Shown here: positions 55,895 to 64,000 of the stretch, one piece after another
Position numbering within the stretch: the first letter of the stretch is position 1
How the letters are laid out: the number at the start of each line of letters is the position of its first letter
Assembly (NCBI GenBank): GCA_001600615.1
Contig: BCKK01000012.1
Location: forward strand, 242,616 to 306,615
Source of the DNA: Dioszegia crocea
Taxonomy: Eukaryota > Basidiomycota > Tremellomycetes > Tremellales > Bulleribasidiaceae
DNA: 64,000 nt
Direction of reading: 5' to 3'
Made by a program: the position numbers and the translations under genes
Notes under the pieces: model-generated
Databases searched by the model: none
Seen by the model: only the letters and a program-made list of their open reading frames with translations
What the model was told of the DNA's origin: nothing

Positions 55895-58800
55895 CTATCC
55901 CATGCTCAACCTCTCCGACACCCCACCCACGGCCAAAACAGCAGCGACATGTACTCCCGTAGCTCCTCCCTCAAACCCAAAGCGTAGTCTCCCAATACAA
56001 ACCATCTTTTGAAATTCCATCGATAAAATCTCCACTTTTTCCCCCTCTTTCCCCGGCGCTGGTCGATGTGACAGTACGTGATATGTCGCTAGAGTGTTCT
56101 CAGAGACCGGCGAAGAAGCGTTGTTGCTGATAACAAAGCTGAGCAGGGGGTAGATTGTGGATGTTTCTCCGTCGTCGGGAGTGAGGGAGAGTGGGATTCG
56201 GTGGGAATAGGTAGAGGTCCGAGCGGCAAGGGTATCGTCAGTGATGTGGGCGGTGGGGTCTGAGAATACAGGAGCGGGCACCGGAGCCGTCGTGGTAGTC
56301 TGACCGGCCGGTGAGGAGAGTGTTTGCGGGTCGACAAACAGCAGCGTGACGTATGCCCCGCGCACAACCTCCTTCAAAGCATCCAACTCTTCTTTCGTCA
56401 TCCCTCCAACCCTCGTCAAACTCATTCTCCACTCAATAGCCGCCCGTCCCGCAAAGTCCACTAAGAACTCCCAAATCAACCTGAGCCATTCTTGGCTTCG
56501 TCTTCCTTTAGTCCTAAACGTCTTGACCTCGTAATTTTCCCCCTCGGCATCAATAATAAAGCCGACCGCCAAGCCCGTCTCTTCGTCACGCGTATAGGCA
56601 GCGTGTACCCATCGCCAGCGGTTGAAGACATCGTACGAACGTAGCGGCCACTCGAGAGTGAGAGAAGGTGTGGGAGTCTGATCCGGGGCAAGTGTGAAGG
56701 ATGGGTATTGTAGGTATGTCGGTGGTCGGGGTGGGGTTGACGCAATGTGATGTAGGAGACGTGGGATGCGGTTATACACATCTATAGCGATATCAGGGAG
56801 TTGACGAGGTTGTATAGAAGAGTCGTAGATGATGTGGATAAAGGCAGTCTCGGGAAGAGGGTGTTGTAGAATGGATAACGCCGTGGCTGGTCGGGCAGAT
56901 CCATCGAGTAGGACGTAGATGACGAGGTTTGTGTTTTGATCACAAGATCGGGCCAGGTCGCCTGAAAATCAGCATTCAATTCTTCACAAAAAGGCAACGG
57001 TTGACGTACTGATAGCTACGGACACATCTGCCATTGATTCCATCGCCACTTGTACCACACTTTCTGTCTTGGCGAGGTGGGTCCCCAAGCGGTGTTGTTC
57101 CCAGACTTCCTCCATTCCGGCCAAAAAGGCTGTCGCCGCGCGTTGTGACCCATCGCCGAGATCCGTCAAAACAACGCTGGAGACGTGTTTCTCTCCACCA
57201 ACAGGTGACAGACCGAGCTGCCGCCAGTATTTGAGCCCAGCGACAGAGAGACGCATGACGTTCCCCGCAAATCCGGCATGGACGTTGCAAGAACCAAGCG
57301 GCCGGCTTGTGCTTATTCCTGTCTCGAGTGATTGTTGCGGATTTGGCGACAGGAGATTGGACAGTGCCGACCCAGTTGACGATATGGCGCCAAGTTCGGA
57401 CTCTGCCCCCAAAACGGGTGTTGGTTTCGGAATGAGGAAATGTCGGAAATATCGATTCGCAACGATCTCCCTTGCAATTCGGTCAAGATCCGAGTCGGGC
57501 TCAATAGTCCGAGGTTTGGCAATAGGGGATGCAGGTGGGGAGGGAAGAGTAGCCAGACCCAAACCTCCGGTCCCCCACTCCTCATTCCACGGACAGCTGA
57601 CAATCTCCCATACCCGCTCATCATCCTTCATCCAGACCAACTCTGCACATACACATCTCGTTCCGCGCCACTCAACAACTCCGCCTAAATCACCTCCACC
57701 TTCGCCCCCCTTCTGAGATCCGACAGTGACAGTCTCATCATCCCCTTCGGTGTTGCCCTCCGACATGGGCGTCGGTGGGGCTCCAGAATCATCAAACCCT
57801 TCTTCGGTCTCCGATGTGTCTTCCTCGATATGCCACCCGGACGTATAGTCCCCATCGCCTTTCTGCCGTTTGGCTTGTCGGAGTCGCTCAACGAGATCGT
57901 CTCGGAGGTTATGCGATTCAGGAGTTGGGGCAGGTGTAGGGAAAGTGTCGACTGGACTGAGAATGGAGGTAGGGCGGGAAATATCGAGTGGGCCGAACGA
58001 GGGCGGTATGAGTTCGGAAGTAGAGGGTGGAGGAAAAGCGTGATTGGAGGTGGGAGGGATTGGCGGCTCTGCCGGAATGGCTGGCAATGTTGTGGGGTCT
58101 GATATGGACGGTTCAGTAGATTCGATGTCCACAGATGGCTTGTCGGGAGATTCTGGATCGACGGGAGTGGTGATCCGGGGTTGATCTAGCGGAGGTCCCC
58201 CGCCGGACCCGTCATGCCCAGCTTGCTGCTCATCATTCACCTCAGGCCGCCCGGGCCCCTCATCTCCATTTCCGTCTTCCGTCTCCGCTCCTTCCGCTCG
58301 TCCTACATTCGCCCTATCTTCTGGAGGGCTATCCAGGAAGGCAAAGTCCTCCGCCGTGATTTCATCCGCCGCGCCATATGGCTCATAGCCGTCATCGGTA
58401 GGACCAACATACGCCGCCTCGGGAGAGCCCATCTCGAAATCCTTGTCCAATTCCACAGGCGCAGCTGGAGCTTGTCCCTCCTCTCCCGAGTCTCCAAAGA
58501 GATCGTCGAAATCATCCGCCGTACCAGGTACGAGGTCGTCTGGTATTTGTACATCTGGTACATTGGGCGTGGCGTCGGGAGGGAGAGCGGGTGAGGATGA
58601 ATTGGAGGAAAAGAGGTCGTCATCCTCTTCCATAGCATCGCCCGCCGCGATGATATCCTCAGCCGCCACGGGCGACGATTCGGATCCTCGCGTACCGGTC
58701 TGAGGCGTGGGGAGATCGTCAGCTGTGGAGGTTGCAACCTCAAGATCGGGGATGGGTTCTGGTCGAGGTTCGGTGTACGTAGAGAAGAAGTCAAATAGAC

Positions 58801-60016
58801 CTGAGGCAGTACTCATGAGGTCATCCGAGGTTGACATGTCAGAGATGGCGGCGATGGGGCGTTTGCGGGGTTGGCGGGAGTGGTAATTTGAAGGGTATGG
58901 GGTTGCCGAAATGAGGGAAGAAGGCCAGACGACTATGACGCCTCGCTTATCGGGCGTAGTTTTGGAGGTGATATCCGGGCCAGCCCCATCTGAAAGGTTT
59001 GTAGATGATGTTTGGACCCAGTACACCGCCCAGGTTATGGTCTGATTGGATCGGTCTAGGACCGAAGACCTCGTGGGCGGATCTTTCCAGGCGGGACCTA
59101 GTAGACTTGTGAACGATCGTTCTAGGTGATCCAGCTGAGGAGAAGTGGGTACGAAAGAGCTGAGGCGTCTGGCCGATTGACGGGTAGGTAAAAGGATAGT
59201 GTCGGTGGGTTTGGACCCAGGCGTGAGATTTTGTCCAGATCCAAGGGATAGGAGTAGATGTTGTGTCGCGATAGGACGCAGGGAGATATGTCTGATAATA
59301 GCTCAGTTGACGTCCCGTGGAACAACTCACGATGTCCTCTCTCTCATTCTCCCCTCCAAGCAGACCCTCCTCCCATTCCGCCAAGCTAGCTTCTCCCCAA
59401 TGGCCGATGTAAACAAGCTCCAAGATTTCGCCAGTTTGCCCGGCTTCCACGCCACATCACACCCGGAAGAAGATGCAGTCATGAGGCAAGAAGACAAACT
59501 TCGATGAGACGGGCAGGACAGCAAGTCGGCAACCTGAAAAGATTCAGAGCCACCTTCGATGGCTAGAATGTCAGCAGAAAATCTTCGCCTCAGAAGATTG
59601 GACTCACCGCTCATATTATCAAGCGCGTCGTTGTGATACTGATCCCTAGCCGAGCCGTTTGGTCCTCGCACTTCAAATATCCAAAGCTGGCGCATCTCTT
59701 CGACATCACTGATGACTGCGCAAGGCGAGCGGAGAACATCTTCCACCCCGGCTCCTGCATCATTTGCTCCCACCCCATTCACCGCCCGCCAGACTCTCTC
59801 CAGCGCATCCTCGCCTCCTTCTGCTTGTATAGCTTCGAGAGCAGCTCGGCGTGCTGCATCTGCGGATGATTCAGCCGCTGGGATGGGGATACGGGATGGG
59901 CAAGTATAACGGCGGATGGAGATTGTGGCCGGCGCGAAAGGCAGATTGAGGAGCCACTGGCCGGGTACAGGCGATTCAAAAATCGAGGCGTAGTTCTGCG
60001 CAGTTGTAGAGACCAT
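55895..60016 (-). CDS. MED13: Mediator complex subunit 13 (Cdk8 kinase module)
   Basis: Four exons on the minus strand (60016-59608, 59562-59331, 59291-57010, 56961-55895; introns 45, 39 and 48 nt) encode 1329 residues in one frame. The N-terminal domain has PGQWLLNLPFAPATIS, RQLWIFEVRG and SESFQVADLL, then a KSWSLFTSAIGEKL helix. RGVIVVWPSSLIS leads into a very acidic linker (EEDDDLFSSNSSSP, DDFDDLFGDSG). The C-terminal part resembles the MID/PIWI-like module: VVLTDLGDGSQRA, LVIYVLLDGSARPATALS, AFIHIIYDSS, IDVYNRIPR, and RWRWVHAAYTRDEETG near the end. Med13 links the CycC/Cdk8 module to core Mediator. The 45-nt intron is in frame and easily missed. The start at 60016 is the first Met that leads directly into the conserved block. 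Confidence 0.85.
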
Positions 60017-60239
60017 CACGATGTCCCAACTACATGGCCTGATCGATAGATGGTCGGGAACGTAAGTTTGTTCGGTGTCAGCTTGCAAGCTTGAGGGTGC
60101 CGGTCCGGGAGTCGGATTCTCGGAACCTCTTCTTTGTGGGGAAATGCGGGGTAGATGATTCGTCCCCCTCTGCACCACGACTGCACCATCACCGCATCCT
60201 CCACCACCATCATCGACACAGAGCCGCAATGTGCAACAG

Positions 60240-61118
60240 GGCTCTGATCAGAAGGCTAATCCTCGGGTCGAAGCCCAAGTAAAACCCTTCGATATCAACC
60301 CCATCCGCCCCCGTAGCCTCGCTCGAGCGGTGTACAATAACCTCCACCGCGAAATCTTTCGGCACCTCCGATTAATCGAGCTGGCGAATTTCTTACGTGT
60401 CGAGAAGGATAGCATGAAGGATGTTATCAAGGAGCTCTACCAAACGATGAAGATCGAGCAGTTGCACAGCACATATTTCATGTCATATGTTCGTCAATAT
60501 TTCAGTGATCTTTCCCCCGCTACCGACCGATTTCTCTGGCTACTCTATCGCAGCTGACACAAGCAGAAACGCGGGCCGATCTACCTCAGCGCCGTCCGGT
60601 TTGTCGACGCTCGAGACCTTTCGCCAACCCGATGGATCCAAATGCAGCTCGCAGGCAACGGCTACTGCGCAACAATGTGCCTCGAATCCAGCACGTCTCG
60701 GCGACCAACTCCCTCCCTTGGCGAATGACAGATTTTCGGACCTCGGCGAATGTCGCTTCCAGCTCGCTTACAAATCTCGATCTCGCCAGAAGCTGGCGGG
60801 AAGGAAGGGAGCGGATCTCTTTTCACGAACTTGGGCGAACTCATTTCGATCATACGCATCGCCTTGCCAAACCTCGGACGGCTCACTCTTGCTCTGATCG
60901 GTATCGGTACAGCCGAGATATCGTCAAAGTCAGCTTCCAGAAAGTATGCTTGATGATGACTGATCCATCACTCCCCTCACTATCCATACGGCTCGGTACA
61001 GCGGTCCACTGGTCAACGTCCTCCGAAGCCTTTCGTCACTTGTCGCAGCGCAAGCTACCATCTTTGTCAGCGATTCCAGTAGTCGGATCTGGTCCAAGCA
61101 GGATCAAACTGAGTATAT
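60240..61118 (+). pseudogene. Degenerate F-box/LRR-like gene relic
   Basis: Coding-like pieces follow in one direction but in different frames. First comes RSLARAVYNNLHREIFRHLR then ELANFLRVEKDSMKDVIKEL to 60488, joined by a GT...CTGACACAAGCAG intron (60489-60566) to KRGPIYLSAVRFVDARDLSP. Next, in another frame, LLRNNVPRIQHV and SSSLTNLDLA; then LGELISIIRIALPNLGRLTL; then GPLVNVLRSLSSLVAAQATI. The pattern (helical F-box-like start, then spaced leucine-rich segments) resembles fungal F-box/LRR proteins, but at least three frame changes are needed and no start codon fits. It sits head-to-head with MED13. Unseen introns could rescue part of it. Confidence 0.4.
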
Positions 61119-61120
61119 GA

Positions 61121-61812
61121 GATATCTTCGTCGGTGAATCCAGTCACCTCTTTCCAGTCTAGTACATGACGTGAGGTTAGCTAATTCCTCAGATAATCAG
61201 CCAAAAGCCAATCCCACCTCGGTCCTATCGACATGGTGTCACTCGACGGCACTACTCCCCGCGCCATACTCGGGCTGCAGTACTCGTCGGATGGCTGTCC
61301 GATTCTTTTGTCACACGCAGTCACAGCGAGGTGGCATCGGTCCCAGGGTTCGGATGTTCAAGGGATAGTATAGCCGTTTTATACATAGAGGATGTGCAGG
61401 TGCATTTGCAGTCTCTGAAAGTGTAGTCTCTGAGACCGGCGGTGGCGGGAGGTGAGGACGAGAAGTGGGATTTGGGCGGGTCAGCCGTGGGGAAGTTTTA
61501 GTTCCATGGCGCTCTGGGAGGCTGCCTATGTATAGCTTGGAATCGGATTGAGCGCCATTTTTTTGAAATGTCTGCTTTGGTGAAGGGTACGAGGGCGGAA
61601 ATCCTGCGGCATTCGAGAACTCTGAAGGTCTGAGGGGATACAAGCCAAGTGTGTTATTCATAGATCGGAATCTGTAGAGTGTGTACCGAATGTCGAGAAG
61701 CAGATAACCTACTGGTCAGAAATGCGCAGAACGTGTCGACGCGTAGCAGTGAGCTTTCCAAGGCAGCAATCAGTTCATCAGATGACCTAGCTCATAATCC
61801 CTCTTTCTTCAT
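61121..61812. other. Intergenic upstream of the URA5 3' end
   Basis: No gene supported on either strand; 3' flank of URA5 and of the relic. Confidence 0.35.
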
Positions 61813-62542
61813 CTATGCCCTCGCTCCATAGTCCTCCCTGTACTCCTCCATCCTACCCAGCTCCTCACTCAGTCGCTTCTGCCGCATAAACGCCATGATA
61901 TCCTCCATCCGCAATACCGCCTCGACCGGTACGCCAAACTCCGCCTCGACCTCCATCACTGTTGACTTGTCCCCAGTCTGACCCCTTTCTTGCCTATCCA
62001 CCAGCTGAGCTATACCGACGAGTTCCGCCTCGGGATGTGCGCGAATTATAGTGATGGCTTCGCGGATAGCTTTGCCGGACGTGAGGACGTCGTCTATTAT
62101 GACGATTTTGCCTTTGAGGGGTGCGCCGACCATCGATCCGCCTTCTCCGTGCTTTTGTGTCAGCTGTGTATTCCGACTGTCTCAAGGAAACAGGGCACAA
62201 ACATCAACAACTTACATCTTTGGCTTCTTTCCGGTTGTACGCGTAGCTGACTTCCCGCCCGCTATCTCTGTACAGGCTTACAGCCGTAATAGCCGAGAGC
62301 GAGATCCCCTTGTACGCCGGTCCAAAGAGCACATCGAATTCAGGTATCCGCCCCTTCGTCAGGATGGCCGAGAATGCCGAAGCGGTGGTGGAAAGGAGGG
62401 AAGCGGTGTAGAGGAGACCGGCGTTGAAGAAGTAGGGGGATTTCCGGCCTGATTTGAGGGTGAAGTCCCCGAATAAGAGAACACCGTGGGAAATAGCTGC
62501 TTCTATGAAGGCTTGCTTGGCTGGGTCGAGAGTGGTAGACAT
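61813..62542 (-). CDS. URA5: Orotate phosphoribosyltransferase
   Basis: Two exons (62542-62216 and 62151-61813; 64-nt intron with a GCTGAC branch) encode 221 residues. Marks of the enzyme: [20 protein letters not shown] near the N-terminus, [25 protein letters not shown] joined to [12 protein letters not shown] across the splice, and the PRPP-binding loop [18 protein letters not shown] (about 124-140). It transfers ribose phosphate from PRPP to orotate in pyrimidine synthesis, in the cytosol, acting as a dimer. ATG 62542 was chosen because it begins [17 protein letters not shown] as in other fungal OPRTases; the frame extends 24 codons upstream without family sequence. Confidence 0.97.
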
Positions 62543-62785
62543 GGTGTAAGAGGTGCCGAGGGCGGCTGAGATAGAGGCAGGTGAAGGGCAAAGGTAGCAG
62601 CGAGCGATTTTCAACTTTTTGATAGGCCAATCGAAGTCCGCGCGTGTTTACGTTTCATGTTGTGAGTGTGGCGGTGGCAAAGTGGCACAAAGGAGTGGCT
62701 GAACAAAGCAAAGATCAGGAGTAGATACAGGCCTTATGCATGTTACACACATATTGGACCATCAAGAAACAGGGTCTTAAGCAGA

Positions 62786-64000
62786 ATGACCTATCCAAAT
62801 TTGGATGTCTACCTCGATTCTGGTCTTATTCCATCACTAGGCGGATCTGCAGGCGTTGGACATCATGCTCTGATGGGCCGATCGATCCTACCACTCACAT
62901 CTTCGAGTGCTCCCGTGGCGAAATCTAGGACAAAGCCTCGCAACATACTTCCCGAAAGAATTAGGAAAGGCGTGAGGAAAGACATTAAGGTTAGCGGGGT
63001 GTCGGGAATGGGGAGTGGAACTCAGGCGGAAGTCTCAAGTGACGGGGAGACAACTGCCCGACCTCGGATGGAGAAAGATCAGGAGGGATGTGACTCTCTG
63101 GAAAAGAAGGGAGCTCTTCGGGTGCGCCCACCCGCTCACCGTCGCACATCCAGCATGGATGGAAGGGCTACCGGCATGACATCTGCGACTACAATCAGCA
63201 CCGTAGGCAGTGGTCTTTCAGCTTCCAGGCAAGACTCCACATCTTACCTTCGAACACTCCCATCCATCCCCCTAACAATTCCCTCAGCCGCCTCCGCCCC
63301 AGAGCCTGGACAATTGCTCCTCCCTCCGTCGCGCTCGATCGAAAATGGACCGGCGCATCCTGAACTCAGGCCTTCCACTCATCGCTCTCCCCCTCACGGG
63401 ACCAGTCGACATGCCAAATCAAACTCCTGGGCGGCTCCCCTTACAGCTCGTCAATCCGGCATACCCCTCATCCCTTCCCCTCATAGCCGCCACGGTCATG
63501 ATCCTGTCGATTTACTTACAAAGCTGCATCATCTGATCCCTCCTTCCCGACTTGACCCACTCGCTCCTTCTGCTTCTTCGTCGACTCTTCACCCTCCTAC
63601 CCTACTCGCCGGTCTGGCATTCGTCCTCGAAGCTCTCGTATCCGAGCGCGTACTACTGTCCACTACTCCAGCTGCAGAGACCCCAACACCTCTTCCCCTC
63701 CTTCGCGATCGCACATCGCTTCAATCCAAAACTTTCGAGCTGGACTGGGCGGCAATGCTCAGATACCTGACTGAATTTGGGAAGGTGCTGGAAGCCGTCA
63801 TGGAAGTGCTCATGGGCAGTGAGATGTCCGAGGCGATACTGAGCCTGGTGGAGATGGTTAGGACTTATGTTGACAAGACGAGGAAGGTGTTTGGAGCAGT
63901 GGCGGCTAATGTTTACCATTATTATTTTATTTACTTAATAATAGTAGGGGGAAGGGTGGGGGTCTATAATAATAGTATAGTAAATAGTAGTCCCAGCCTG
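62786..64000 (+). CDS. Long hypothetical open frame running off the right edge
   Basis: From ATG 62786 a frame stays open for 405 codons to the window end without a stop. The first part is Ser/Thr/Pro/Arg-rich and looks disordered (MTYPNLDVYLDSGLIPSLGG, later SSMDGRATGMTSATTIST). From about 63500 it turns helical and ordered: PVDLLTKLHHLIPPSRLDPL, LLAGLAFVLEALVSERVLL, FELDWAAMLRYLTEFGKVL, EAVMEVLMGSEMSEAILSL and VEMVRTYVDKTRKVFGAV. From about 63911 the DNA turns A/T-rich (TTATTATTTTATTTACTTAA), so the true coding part probably ends or splices near GCTAATG at 63906-63912. An upstream exon is possible. Family not recognised. It is divergent from URA5, with 243 bp between starts. Confidence 0.5.
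   Translation, partial: MTYPNLDVYLDSGLIPSLGGSAGVGHHALMGRSILPLTSSSAPVAKSRTKPRNILPERIRKGVRKDIKVSGVSGMGSGTQAEVSSDGETTARPRMEKDQEGCDSLEKKGALRVRPPAHRRTSSMDGRATGMTSATTISTVGSGLSASRQDSTSYLRTLPSIPLTIPSAASAPEPGQLLLPPSRSIENGPAHPELRPSTHRSPPHGTSRHAKSNSWAAPLTARQSGIPLIPSPHSRHGHDPVDLLTKLHHLIPPSRLDPLAPSASSSTLHPPTLLAGLAFVLEALVSERVLLSTTPAAETPTPLPLLRDRTSLQSKTFELDWAAMLRYLTEFGKVLEAVMEVLMGSEMSEAILSLVEMVRTYVDKTRKVFGAVAANVYHYYFIYLIIVGGRVGVYNNSIVNSSPSL

Noticed and set aside
60017..60229. Extension of MED13 upstream of 60016
   Set aside because: The frame is open but Gly/Asp/Arg-rich without conserved sequence, and it leaves no room for a promoter; the Met at 60016 leads directly into the conserved block.

Overview
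The window reads as nuclear DNA of a basidiomycete yeast or fungus, most likely a tremellomycete (inference). I could place about 65 spliceosomal introns. Nearly all are 31-67 nt, with GT...AG ends and a CTGAC/CTAAT-like branch site a few bases from the acceptor. Genes are dense, on both strands and not in operons. The conserved genes are eukaryotic: SET2, a UBP12-type ubiquitin protease, cullin-3, MOG1, HEM14, MED13, URA5, mitoribosomal mL38 and a GPATCH11-type protein. I saw no rRNA, tRNA, CRISPR array or transposon.

Layout. 1-5.7 kb: four tandem members (A1-A4) of an unrecognised family with an F-box-like N-terminus and a CxxCGxG tail. 6.6-8.3 kb: alpha-glucoside-type sugar transporter. 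9.7-12.9 kb: SET2. 13.5-16.9 kb: a small hypothetical gene and two more family A members (A5, A6). 17.5-22.2 kb: UBP12 on the minus strand. 22.7-27.3 kb: two tandem APH/kinase-like phosphotransferase genes, the first frameshifted. 27.6-31.0 kb: mL38 and a convergent PPR-like mitochondrial protein. 31.7-33.5 kb: a tandem pair of small Cys-motif proteins (family C). 34.4-39.8 kb: CUL3, MOG1 and a dynactin-p24-like gene. 40.0-40.4 kb: a small secreted protein. 40.9-51.9 kb: an array of five F-box genes (D1-D5) plus a truncated relic. 52.0-55.3 kb: GPATCH11-like and HEM14. 55.9-60.0 kb: MED13. 60.2-61.1 kb: a degenerate F-box/LRR-like relic. 61.8-62.5 kb: URA5. 62.8 kb to the edge: a long open frame leaving the window.

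Housekeeping genes are intact and alternate with local, fast-changing tandem families. The two F-box-type families show birth-and-death evolution. There is a duplicated gene pair (A1-A2 and A3-A4 share their intergenic DNA), a frameshift in A3, a frameshift that removes the conserved tail of A4, an intron that lost its acceptor in A5, nonsense codons in D1 and D4, an early stop in D2 and a truncated D relic. Upstream DNA of D3, D4 and D5 keeps shared motifs, so the array is probably co-regulated. If the F-box-type genes are functional they would act as substrate adaptors of SCF ubiquitin ligases, but no target can be read from sequence. Splice structures were inferred by eye from frame, splice consensus and paralogue or family alignment; no transcript evidence was available.
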